NCBI RefSeq assembly: GCF_030159055.1
Contig: NZ_BQXQ01000018.1
Location: forward strand, 37,753-101,752
DNA from: Acidovorax sp. SUPP3334
GTDB lineage: Bacteria > Pseudomonadota > Gammaproteobacteria > Burkholderiales > Burkholderiaceae_C
Direction: 5' to 3'
Length of the DNA: 64,000 bases
The notes under the pieces were generated by a model. It worked only from the letters and a program-made list of their open reading frames with translations. It made no database searches and had not been told where the DNA came from. Below are positions 53,301-62,799 of the stretch, one piece after another. How positions within the stretch are numbered: the stretch's first letter is position 1; the number at the start of each line of letters is the position of its first letter. Position numbers and translations under genes: made by a program.

Positions 53301-54948
53301 CTTCACTGCCGCATAGGCAGCTCAGAAAAAGATCGTTTGGCGAGAAGGGAGTACTCGTACCTTCACTGCCGCATAGGCAGCTCAGAAAAGGACGTCGCGC
53401 GCCGCCTGGCTCAGCGCCGCCTTCACTGCCGCATAGGCAGCTCAGAAAACACTGGCGCCGATCAAGAGCGAGCGCGAGCACTTCACTGCCGCATAGGCAG
53501 CTCAGAAATGCCTGGGGCGCCGAAGCCAGATACGCATCAACTTCACTGCCGCATAGGCAGCTCAGAAAACATAAAGAGCTTGCGTGCTGCGCGGGTCTTT
53601 CTTCACTGCCGCATAGGCAGCTCAGAAAATGAAGACCCTTTAACCTGAATTTTCTGGAGTCTTCACTGCCGCATAGGCAGCTCAGAAATAACAGAACAAC
53701 CGAAAAACTGAAAGACAACGCTTCACTGCCGCATAGGCAGCTCAGAAATGCCGTACCCGATGCACGCCCCGAAGTGGGTGCTTCACTGCCGCATAGGCAG
53801 CTCAGAAAATTGAGGTGACGCGATGAGCCTGCCGCCCAACCTTCACTGCCGCATAGGCAGCTCAGAAAGCACAAGAGCTTGAAGATCTGCAGTACTTCCG
53901 CTTCACTGCCGCATAGGCAGCTCAGAAAAACGCCAGCCGCTACGCCACGATCAACGCCAACTTCACTGCCGCATAGGCAGCTCAGAAACTGGCGCAGAGT
54001 GGGAATGGCGTCGTCTTGGGCTTCACTGCCGCATAGGCAGCTCAGAAATATAAGTCCTCACGTTGACGACTCCGTAAAAACTTCACTGCCGCATAGGCAG
54101 CTCAGAAAAGCCTAGCCTTTCCCTCATGGCTCAATATGGCCTTCACTGCCGCATAGGCAGCTCAGAAATTAGCAATCGCAGAGATTGAGCGCCTGGACCG
54201 CTTCACTGCCGCATAGGCAGCTCAGAAATGGCTCAGTGCTGCATCCCGCTCCACTGCCTGCTTCACTGCCGCATAGGCAGCTCAGAAAACGCTGCTGGTA
54301 CATCCATCCTCCTTTTTTGCCTTCACTGCCGCATAGGCAGCTCAGAAAGGCGATCGAGGTACTGCGCGCCCGTGGGGCCGCTTCACTGCCGCATAGGCAG
54401 CTCAGAAACTGCCCGTTCTGCGGCGGTGACGCCAACGCGACTTCACTGCCGCATAGGCAGCTCAGAAACGCAGAAATCTTGGCAGGCCGCACTGCTGCTG
54501 CTTCACTGCCGCATAGGCAGCTCAGAAAAACACCACATGGACGCACCCGAAGAGAGAGTGCTTCACTGCCGCATAGGCAGCTCAGAAAACCCGGCAGTGC
54601 GAAGGAGAGGCCAGCCATTGCTTCACTGCCGCATAGGCAGCTCAGAAAGCTAGCGATGGGTCGCTGGCGCGCAGCAGTAACTTCACTGCCGCATAGGCAG
54701 CTCAGAAAAGTCGCGGATCGTGGAACAGGACCATCTTCGTCTTCACTGCCGCATAGGCAGCTCAGAAATGCCCGGCTGGCGCCTCCTGGAGGCCCCGCTG
54801 CTTCACTGCCGCATAGCCAGCTCAGAAAATGGTATTGCGGGTGCTGCCGACCTTGGCGGTCTTCACTGCCGCATAGGCAGCTCAGAAAACGGCAGTGCCA
54901 CGCACTGAGCTGAACACCAGCTTCACCACCGTAAAGGAAGGAAAGTTC
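53301..54948 (+). CRISPR. type I-F CRISPR array, 27 full repeats plus one degenerate, 27 spacers
   Basis: 28-bp repeats start every 60 bases from 53301 to 54861; each begins CTTCACTGCCGCA and ends GGCAGCTCAGAAA, with the stem CTGCC/GGCAG. All spacers are 32 bp. The repeat at 54801 has one G-to-C change that breaks the stem (GCATAGCCAG). A final, strongly altered repeat begins CTTCACCACCGTAAAGG at 54921, marking the old end. Transcription is + strand, same as the cas genes. Spacer content looks phage- or plasmid-like: spacer 19 (54409-54440) encodes a CPFCGGDANA zinc-ribbon piece and spacer 9 (53809-53840) spans a ribosome site and start codon. Confidence 0.98.
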
Positions 54949-55002
54949 AAATGAGGGATAGATGCCGCCTGCCATGGATGGTGTCCACGGTCGTTCCCCT
55001 GG

Positions 55003-56049
55003 CTACTTGTTAGAAGAATGCGCCCCCACCAAGCACCGCTGAAACGCCTGCGCCGCCCTCGGCGGCTCGGGCGACCTTCGCAGCAGGCTCACGAACTGGC
55101 AGTCGTAACGCAGCGCCTCGGGCCGCACGGCCTGCAGGCGGCCCCGGCGCTCGAAGGCTTCGGCGTAGTGGTCCGGCAAAAATCCCAGGTAGCGGCCCGA
55201 GAGCACCAGCGTGGCGATCGACTCCTGGTCGAAGCCTGTGGCGGTGCGGGTGAGGCGGGCCTGATGGCTCAGTTCCATGTTGGGTGAGTGATAACCCAGG
55301 CCGGCGAACGGGTAGGCGCGCACGGCGTCCCAGTCGAGTGCCGAGTGGTCCGCCCCGAACAGCGGGTGGCCCGCGCCGCAGTACAGCAGCATGGTTTCGC
55401 CGAACAGGTCGGTGTACAGCAGGCTTTGCGAGGCGCGGTGGGCGGGGATGATGCCCACCTGGTAGGTGCCGTCGATCACGCCGCGCTCGATGGCATTGAT
55501 CGAGCCCACGTGCATCTGCAGGTGCACGTCCGGCGCCTGGGCGGTGAAGGCGGCGATGGCCTCGCCGATGCGTGCGGCCGGGTTGCTGGCGGTCTTGTCG
55601 AACACGGCCACGGCGAGCTGGCCGCCCATGCGCGAATGAATGCCGTCCACGCTGTCGCGAAAGCCCTGCACGGCGGCCAGCAGGCGCAGGGTTTCGTCGT
55701 ACACGCGCTGGCCTTCCGGCGTGAGCGCGAAGCCCGCGCGGCCACGCCGGCACAGGGTCAGCCCCAAGCGGGTTTCCAGGTCTTTCACGTGGCGGCTGAC
55801 GGTGCTGGTGCCGATGTTCAGCTCCAGCTCGGCCGCGGCCATGCCGCCGCAATCGACCACGCTCTTGAAGACCTGCAGCAGCCGCAGGTCCATGTCGCTC
55901 AGCTGGCCCAGAACGGCCCGCTCTCGCGATGACGGTGCGGGGGGCGCGGCAGCGGCGACGGCGACGGGTGTGGATGGCTTTGTGGCCCGGGGCTGGGCAG
56001 GGGCTGGGGGTGGCGCATGGCGGGGCACGGCGGCGTCCTTTACTTGCAT
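55003..56049 (-). CDS. LysR-family transcriptional regulator
   Basis: 348 residues if ATG 56049 is used; a Pro/Ala-rich 50-residue extension precedes the usual LysR start LSDMDLRLLQVFKSVVDCGG, so a later start near that Met is possible. HTH: AAAELELNIGTSTVSRHVKD, LETRLGLTLCRRGRAGFALT. The effector domain begins about residue 140 (GGQLAVAVFDKTASNPAARI). It is divergent from the transaminase/MmsA operon with about 160 bp between and probably controls it. Confidence 0.9.
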   Translation of the reverse strand: MQVKDAAVPRHAPPPAPAQPRATKPSTPVAVAAAAPPAPSSRERAVLGQLSDMDLRLLQVFKSVVDCGGMAAAELELNIGTSTVSRHVKDLETRLGLTLCRRGRAGFALTPEGQRVYDETLRLLAAVQGFRDSVDGIHSRMGGQLAVAVFDKTASNPAARIGEAIAAFTAQAPDVHLQMHVGSINAIERGVIDGTYQVGIIPAHRASQSLLYTDLFGETMLLYCGAGHPLFGADHSALDWDAVRAYPFAGLGYHSPNMELSHQARLTRTATGFDQESIATLVLSGRYLGFLPDHYAEAFERRGRLQAVRPEALRYDCQFVSLLRRSPEPPRAAQAFQRCLVGAHSSNK

Positions 56050-56206
56050 GAATCGTCAAGTAAACATTGATATCTGTCTATTTGAGAGATTATCGGCGGC
56101 CTGAACAATGGGGCTGTCCGCCGGCTGGGGCGTGCCGCCACGCCTGGCCTGCCCGGCACCTCCCGCTTTCTGCTTTCTGCTTTCTTGCCCCTTGATTGGA
56201 TCGACC
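56050..56206. promoter_or_regulatory. divergent promoter region between LysR gene and transaminase
   Basis: 157 bp. The left part is AT-rich (AACATTGATATCTGTCTATT around 56064) and fits a LysR binding and promoter zone. The right part contains three tandem CTTTCTG units (about 56167-56187) ahead of the transaminase start. Individual boxes are not assignable by eye. Confidence 0.4.
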
Positions 56207-57568
56207 ATGAGCTTCACCGTTCTCGACTCCGCCTCCGAAGCCACCGCGCCGCGCATGGACGCGGCCTGGCTGGATGCGCACTGGATGCCCTTCACCGCCA
56301 ACCGGCAGTTCAAGGCCGCGCCGCGCATGATCGTCTCGGGCCAGGGGGCCTACTACACCGATTCCGAAGGCCGCAAGATCTTCGACGGCCTTTCGGGCCT
56401 GTGGTGCGCGGGGCTGGGCCATGGCCGCAAGGACATCGCCGAGGCCATCGGCCGCGCGGCCGCCACGCTCGATTACGCACCGGCTTTCCAGTTCGGCCAC
56501 CCGGCGTCGTTCGCGCTGGCCAACAAGATCAAGGAACTCACGCCCGCGGGGCTGGACTACGTGTTCTTCACCGGCTCGGGCTCGGAGTCGGCCGACACGT
56601 CGCTCAAGATGGCGCGCGCTTACTGGCGTGCCAAGGGCCAAGGCAGCAAGACGCGCCTGATCGGCCGCGAGAAGGGCTACCACGGGGTGAACTTCGGCGG
56701 CATCTCGGTGGGCGGCATGGTGGGCAACCGCAAGACCTTCGGCCAGGGCGTGGAGGCGGACCATCTGCCGCACACGCAGCCGGCGATGGGCTCGTTCGTC
56801 AAAGGCATGGCCGAAGAAGGCGGCCGCGCGCTGGCGGACCGGTTGCTGGAGGTGATCGCGCTGCACGATGCCTCCAACATCGCGGCGGTGATCATGGAGC
56901 CGTTCTCGGGCTCGGCCGGCGTGGTGATTCCGCCCAAGGGCTATCTGGAGCGCATCCGCGAGATCTGCACGCAGAACAACATCCTGCTGATCTTCGACGA
57001 GGTCATCACCGGCTTCGGCCGCTGCGGCGCGTGGACGGGGTCGGAAGCCTTCGGCGTGACGCCCGACATCCTCAACTTCGCCAAGCAGGTGACCAACGGC
57101 GCGCAGCCGCTGGGCGGCGTGGTGGCTTCCAAGGAGATCTACGACACCTTCATGGCGCAGGGCGGGCCCGAGTACATGCTGGAGTTTCCGCACGGCTACA
57201 CCTATTCGGCACACCCCGTGGCCTGCGCCGCTGGCCTGGCAGTGCTCGACATCCTGCAAAAGGAAGACATGCCCGGCCGCGCCAAGGCGCTGGCGCCGTA
57301 TTTCGAGCAGGCGGTGCACAGCCTGAAGGGCGCGCAGCACGTGCTGGACATCCGCAACTACGGCCTGGCCGCCGGCTTCACCATCGCACCGCTGCCCGGC
57401 GAGCCGGCCCGCCGGCCCTACGAGATCGCCATGAACTGCTGGAAGAAGGGCTTTTACGTGCGCTACGGCGGCGACACGATCCAGCTGGCGCCGCCGTTCA
57501 TCAGCGAACGCGCCGAGATCGACCGGCTGGTGAACGCCCTGGGCGATGCGCTGGCCGAGACGGCTTGA
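56207..57568 (+). CDS. beta-alanine/omega-amino acid--pyruvate transaminase
   Basis: 453 residues from ATG 56207. Class III PLP-dependent transaminase: HWMPFTANRQFKAAPRMIVS, GLSGLWCAGLGHGRKDIAEA, FFTGSGSESADTSLKMARAY, AVIMEPFSGSAGVVIPPKGY, IFDEVITGFGRCGAWTGSEA and the PLP lysine in LNFAKQVTNGAQPLGGVVAS. The opening HWMPF and NRQFK blocks are typical of beta-alanine-pyruvate transaminases, which make malonate semialdehyde. The next gene encodes the acylating semialdehyde dehydrogenase, so the pair would convert beta-alanine to acetyl-CoA. Confidence 0.92.
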   Translation: MSFTVLDSASEATAPRMDAAWLDAHWMPFTANRQFKAAPRMIVSGQGAYYTDSEGRKIFDGLSGLWCAGLGHGRKDIAEAIGRAAATLDYAPAFQFGHPASFALANKIKELTPAGLDYVFFTGSGSESADTSLKMARAYWRAKGQGSKTRLIGREKGYHGVNFGGISVGGMVGNRKTFGQGVEADHLPHTQPAMGSFVKGMAEEGGRALADRLLEVIALHDASNIAAVIMEPFSGSAGVVIPPKGYLERIREICTQNNILLIFDEVITGFGRCGAWTGSEAFGVTPDILNFAKQVTNGAQPLGGVVASKEIYDTFMAQGGPEYMLEFPHGYTYSAHPVACAAGLAVLDILQKEDMPGRAKALAPYFEQAVHSLKGAQHVLDIRNYGLAAGFTIAPLPGEPARRPYEIAMNCWKKGFYVRYGGDTIQLAPPFISERAEIDRLVNALGDALAETA

Positions 57569-57586
57569 GTCCCGCTGCCCTTGTTT

Positions 57587-57645
57587 GCTATTAATTTTGT
57601 AGCTATGTGCCCTAGTGGAATATGCGCCAGGGGCATTTTTTATCC
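57587..57645 (+). repeat. dispersed two-hairpin intergenic repeat, copy 6
   Basis: GCTATTAATTTTGTAGC, then TATGTGCCCTAGTGGAATAT, GCGCCAGGGGC and TTTTTTATCC. The GCCCTAG/CCAGGGGC hairpin followed by six T residues looks like an intrinsic terminator, 18 bp after the transaminase stop. Confidence 0.75.
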
Positions 57646-57659
57646 TGAAATCCATTCCC

Positions 57660-59186
<1,527 letters not shown>

Positions 59187-59199
59187 TCGAAAGCACAGC

Positions 59200-59228
59200 G
59201 GCCCGTGGCGCGCAAGGGCGCCCGGGCC
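59200..59228. terminator. GC-rich hairpin after mmsA
   Basis: GGCCCG-T-GGCGC pairs with GCGCC-CGGGCC across a 6-nt loop, about 14 bp after the mmsA stop. There is no T-run, so it may act as a factor-assisted or bidirectional terminator. Confidence 0.4.
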
Positions 59229-59289
59229 GCGGGTGGCCTGCCGGGCTGTTCCCGGCTCAGGCGAGCGATGGGCTGAGCGAAGCGATCGA

Positions 59290-59760
59290 TCAGCGCGGCA
59301 GCACGGTGACCGCGTTGCGGGCTTGGTCCGTGCTGAACATCACGCGCAGATTTTTCGCCGGCACGCCGCGCGACACCAGTTCCTTGCGCACGGCCAGGGC
59401 ACGGGCCAGCGCGATTTCGCGGGCGTTCTTGGCGGCCTTGCGATCGGCATAGCCCTTGATTTCCCAGCGCTGGGTGCCGTTCTTGTCGGCGGTCAGAATG
59501 TCCAGCAGCGCAGGCGTGTCGGCCGGCAGTTCGGTCTCCAGGCCCGAGAACTCGGCCACCGTGCCGTCTTCAGGAATGCGCAGCGGTTCCGGCTCGGGCG
59601 CGGGTGCCGGTGCGGCCGGTGCCGGGGCGGGCGCTGGTGCGGCCTGGGCCGCGGCATCGGCTGCCGCGGCATTGGCGTCGGCGTTGCCCGACGTGTTGGC
59701 GCAGCCGCCCAGAAGCGCGGCGCTGAAAAGAAGACCCAGGAGTTTGCTGTGAGAGGTCAT
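59290..59760 (-). CDS. OmpA-like lipoprotein
   Basis: 156 residues. Signal peptide with lipobox LGLLFSAALLGGC (Cys at 20), an Ala/Pro-rich linker to about residue 60, then a C-terminal OmpA/MotB-like fold: IKGYADRKAAKNAREIALAR and ALAVRKELVSRGVPAKNLRV with VMFSTDQARNAVTVLPR. It would bind peptidoglycan from the outer membrane. The domain is shorter than typical and lacks the full NxxLSxxRA motif, so binding is uncertain. It follows the amidase-like gene on the same strand. Confidence 0.75.
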   Translation of the reverse strand: MTSHSKLLGLLFSAALLGGCANTSGNADANAAAADAAAQAAPAPAPAPAAPAPAPEPEPLRIPEDGTVAEFSGLETELPADTPALLDILTADKNGTQRWEIKGYADRKAAKNAREIALARALAVRKELVSRGVPAKNLRVMFSTDQARNAVTVLPR

Positions 59761-59836
59761 GAAGGTTGCCTGTTGCTGTGAATGAAAAGGGTTCGTCGGG
59801 AAGGCCGGAGCCCGGCCGGTGCGGTGGGTCGGCGGA

Positions 59837-60308
59837 TCATTCCACCAGTTGCCAGAAGGTCACGCTCGCGAACTTGGCATCGTTGGCCCAGGGGTCCCAG
59901 ATGGTCTTGGTGCCCTTGCTGCGGGCACCTTCCCAGTCGCCGAGCGAGGTGGACATGGCGGGCGGGTAGAGCTCCCGCGGGTGCGCAGCGTTTGGGTCTT
60001 GCCGCCGCGTGTGTACGAATACCCGCCCGCGGCCTGGTCGGGGCCGGGATAGACCACGATGACCGCACCGCACCGCACCGCACCGCACCGCACCGCACCA
60101 GTTCGCCCACTTGCGAGGCCTGCACCGAGCGCCAGCGGCGCTGGCCCTGCACATGGTCCATCAGCGCATTGGCGTTCATGTAGGGCTGGTCGGGCAGGTA
60201 CTGCTTGATCACGTGCCACACGGTGTGGCTGCAGGAATTGGGATGCAGGTCGGCGGCTTGGTCGCACGCTTGTTTCAGCTTGGCGACGGCGGTGGCATCT
60301 ACGGGCAT
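59837..60308 (-). pseudogene. amidase-like (NlpC/P60-type) protein, frame broken at a repeat tract
   Basis: From ATG 60308: MPVDATAVAKLKQACDQAAD, then LHPNSCSHTVWHVIKQYLPD (a candidate catalytic Cys) and MNANALMDHVQGQRRWRSVQ, GELV. At 60062-60099 a CCGCA repeat gives meaningless RCGAV residues; the expected continuation VIVVYPGPDQAAGGYSYTRG lies in the next frame, and a second shift leads to MSTSLGDWEGARSKGTKTIW, DPWANDAKFASVTFWQLVE. Cys-containing effectors of type VI secretion and NlpC/P60 amidases look like this, but the match is tentative. It may be a decayed gene or one that switches by repeat-number change; the second shift argues for decay or a sequence error. Confidence 0.55.
60062..60099. 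repeat. pentanucleotide tract, seven CCGCA units
   Basis: A run of seven complete CCGCA units plus partial ends. Because 5 is not a multiple of 3, gain or loss of a unit shifts the reading frame of the amidase-like gene. Confidence 0.9.
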
Positions 60309-60856
60309 GGGGTCTTGTCCTGGCCCGGCGACGGGGCCGAGGGCGCTGCCGGGGCTGCGAGGTAATGGCGGGTCTTGGCATCCCATCGCAGGGTGGGCAG
60401 GCGGTAGTCGCCACCGGCTGCGGGTGAACGCACCTGGAGCTGGATCTCCTGGGGCAGGCCGGCGCGCCACCGGCCGGGGCGCACTTCCAGTTCTTCGGGC
60501 GGATCGACCGGGAACAAATGCGGCAACTGGCCAAGGCAGCGGCCCGTTTCGTCCACCAGCTGGGGCAGCGGAAACTTCTCCCACGGTGCGTCGGCCGGCA
60601 AGCGGCGGTAATGCTCGTCCGTGAAGACCGCCAGCAGGCGCACCTTGGGCGGGGCCTTGCCGGCGCCGGCCTGTGCCAGGGAGCACACGCGCACCGCAGC
60701 GCGGTAGGGCTCCCAGGCCGTGGGCAGCGCGAGATCGGTGCCGGCCGGCTTGCAGTGGGCCGGGTCCACCGCCGCAGGGGCCTTGGTTCCGGCCTGGGCT
60801 GCGGTCAGCAGCACAGCGGCCGCCAGCCATCCGGCCCACGGAAGAACTGCATTCAT
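60299..60856 (-). CDS. secreted protein of unknown function, partner of the amidase-like gene
   Basis: 185 residues with a signal peptide (LPWAGWLAAAVLLTAAQAGT). Mature part has two Cys (DPAHCKPAGTDLALP; AAVRVCSLAQA) and a third and fourth later (ETGRCLGQL, final CP), suggesting disulfides. A central block VRLLAVFTDEHYRRLPADAP, WEKFPLPQLVDETGRCLGQL is protein-like but unrecognised. It overlaps the amidase-like gene by 10 bp, so the two were translated together. It could be a periplasmic immunity protein against that amidase; this is only positional inference. Confidence 0.65.
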   Translation of the reverse strand: MNAVLPWAGWLAAAVLLTAAQAGTKAPAAVDPAHCKPAGTDLALPTAWEPYRAAVRVCSLAQAGAGKAPPKVRLLAVFTDEHYRRLPADAPWEKFPLPQLVDETGRCLGQLPHLFPVDPPEELEVRPGRWRAGLPQEIQLQVRSPAAGGDYRLPTLRWDAKTRHYLAAPAAPSAPSPGQDKTPCP

Positions 60857-61061
60857 GGTGCGTTGGAAGAATGAAAAGGAATGTATCGGGACTCGCTGAG
60901 CGGCATCGCCCTCCCGGTCGCTGCAGCCCGCAGGCGCGAAGTGTCGCCGCGGATGCGGTCAAATCCGTGGCAATGGTTCCCAAAGATACCAATTGATTCA
61001 AAAATAACACCCGCCAACACAGTGAGCGAATGCCGCAAGTACCGCGAATGGAGGGAATCGC
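60857..61061. other. intergenic region
   Basis: 205 bp between the secreted protein start and the 3' end of the FadR-type regulator. It includes an AT-rich stretch around 60985-61015 (CCAATTGATTCAAAAATAAC) that may be the promoter of the secreted protein gene. No gene supported. Confidence 0.35.
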
Positions 61062-61871
61062 TCAGCGATCGCGCACGTGGGCCGAGCGGGGACTGCGCAG
61101 CGTGTCGGCATCCAGGATCAGCCGGCCCTGGATGCGGCCCTTCATGCGCTTGACGCTGCTGGCCGCGTCCTGCATGTGGCGTGCCATCAACTCCCGCACC
61201 TGGGCCGCATCCCGCGCGCGCGCCGCCTGCACGATGTCGCGGTGGAAATTGGCGTTGGCCTCGCCGAAGCGCCGGTGCTCCGATTTCGGGGTGCGGTTGC
61301 CGTACACGATGAGCTGGCGCAGCATTTCGTTGATCAGCTCGCAGGTGAAGCGCAAAAAGGGGTTGGGGTTGGCTGCGGCCAGGATGTCGTGGAAGTTCAC
61401 GTCCTCGCGGCGCTGGCTCAGCAGGTCTTCGCTGCTGGAGTTGGGGTCGCAGCAGGCGATGCTGTGTTCCAGCGCTTCGAAGTCGGCCTCGGTCAGATGG
61501 GGCACGGCGCCAGCGGCCAGTTCGGGCTCCAGGAACTGGCGCACGGCGTAGATGTTGTCGATGGTCACGTCCTGGAAGAACAGGTAGTTCTGCAGGAACT
61601 GGAGCGTGCGGTCCAGCGACACTTCGGCGATGGTGCCCCCGCCCGAGGGGCCGGTGGAGATGGTCACCAGGCCCTGCACCTCCAGCGATTTGAGCGCCTC
61701 GCGGATCGTGCCCTTGCTCACCTCGAACTGCGCCTGCAGCTCGCTCTCGCGCGGCAGGCGGTCACCGGGGCTCAGGTTCTTTTCGGTGATGAGCCGCTTG
61801 ATCTCCTGCGCCACCAGGTCGGGGCGCTTCAGGGGCTTGATCGGCTTGCCGGCGGGCGGTTTCGTGGCCAT
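61062..61871 (-). CDS. FadR-subfamily GntR transcriptional regulator
   Basis: 269 residues. Winged helix DLVAQEIKRLITEKNLSPGD, RLPRESELQAQFEVSKGTIR, EALKSLEVQGLVTISTGPSG; the FCD domain shows AVRQFLEPELAAGAVPHLTE, VNFHDILAAANPNPFLRFTC and FHRDIVQAARARDAAQVREL. It is divergent from a branched-chain amino acid ABC operon and a palindrome of the FadR type (TGGT...ACCA) lies 70 bp upstream of its start, so it probably represses that operon and itself. Confidence 0.92.
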   Translation of the reverse strand: MATKPPAGKPIKPLKRPDLVAQEIKRLITEKNLSPGDRLPRESELQAQFEVSKGTIREALKSLEVQGLVTISTGPSGGGTIAEVSLDRTLQFLQNYLFFQDVTIDNIYAVRQFLEPELAAGAVPHLTEADFEALEHSIACCDPNSSSEDLLSQRREDVNFHDILAAANPNPFLRFTCELINEMLRQLIVYGNRTPKSEHRRFGEANANFHRDIVQAARARDAAQVRELMARHMQDAASSVKRMKGRIQGRLILDADTLRSPRSAHVRDR

Positions 61872-61940
61872 GGTGCGTTGCTGGTTGGAAAGGGGGGTGG
61901 AGTGCGCAGTGCGGTGCCCTGCACGCGTCTGTCGCTTCCG

Positions 61941-61959
61941 TGGTGCAGTGTATGCACCA
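61941..61959. promoter_or_regulatory. operator-like palindrome for the FadR-type regulator
   Basis: TGGTGCA-GTGTA-TGCACCA, a perfect 7-bp inverted repeat with 5 central bases, located between the regulator and the ABC transporter genes. TGGT/ACCA ends are typical of FadR-family sites. Confidence 0.6.
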
Positions 61960-61978
61960 GGGCCGTGCAGCCGTGGAC

Positions 61979-62675
61979 CAGGCAGGGACGCCGCAGTACG
62001 TGTTCGGTGACGGCCTGCTGTCGGCGGCCAAGAACATCTTCAAGGAAAAGGGCCTGGAGCACGTGGGCAACAGCTACTACTCGCTGGCCGAGAAGGAATT
62101 CAGCGGCTACCTCACCAACGCCATGGCCGCCAAGCCCGACGTGCTGCTGCTGCTGAACTTCGGCTCGCAGTCGTCCGACGCGCTGCGCCAGGCGGTGAGC
62201 TTCGGCATGCACAAGAACATGACCATCCTGATCGCCTGGGCGTCGGGCCTGGAGCAATTCGAATCGCTGGGCGCAGACCTGTGCGAGGGCGTGTATTTCG
62301 GCGCGCAGTACTGGCACACCGCCGATGCGCCGCTGAACCTGGAACTGGTCAAGCGCAGCAACGACAAGTTCAAGGCCAATCCCAACTACAGCATGGCGGG
62401 CTCGTACATCTGCACCAAGCTCCTGATCGACGGCATCATCAAGGCCGGCACGGTGGACCAGAAGGCCGTCATCGCTGCGCTGGAAGGCATGAAATACGCC
62501 GGCCTCACGGGAGAAGAAGAGGTCCGCAAGGGCGACCACCAGGTGCTCAAGAACTACTACCTGCTCAAGGGCAAGGCCCAAGGCCAGGATGACCAACAAG
62601 GACGACTACGTGGATGTGGTGAGTTCCGGCAAGTCCTTCCTGCCCGTCGATCAGACGGGCTGCAAGCTCGCCTGA
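61979..62675 (+). pseudogene. branched-chain amino acid ABC transporter substrate-binding protein, truncated and frameshifted
   Basis: The coding-like sequence starts abruptly in mid-protein (TPQYVFGDGLLSAAKNIFKE, VLLLLNFGSQSSDALRQAVS, MAGSYICTKLLIDGIIKAGT, EVRKGDHQVLKNYYLLKGKA) and then must change frame at about 62575-62590 to finish as MTNKDDYVDVVSSGKSFLPV, DQTGCKLA with TGA at 62673. Family members are about 400 residues with a signal peptide; roughly the first 170 residues and the export signal are missing. The binding protein cannot work as encoded, although the permease genes after it look intact. Confidence 0.8.
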
Positions 62676-62799
62676 CGCGCGCCGGGCGCGGCGCCTGCAC
62701 AGGCCCGGTCCGTCGGCAACGCACCCGCGCTCTGCGCTCTGGGGTGCCCCTCAACCAGCCTGCGCACGCGGGCTGGCCCTTCCTCCTTTCCTATCCGCC

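Noticed and set aside
44141..54948. CRISPR-associated Tn7-like transposon (type I-F3)
   Set aside because: cas1 and a full cas2-3 with intact HD and helicase motifs are present, and there is no tniQ, tnsA, tnsB or tnsC; this is an ordinary I-F1 locus.
53263..54975. Open frames of 100-268 residues on both strands repeating FLSCLCGSE or LPHRQLRK
   Set aside because: They are translations of the CRISPR array; the 60-bp repeat-plus-spacer period is a multiple of 3 so frames stay open by chance.
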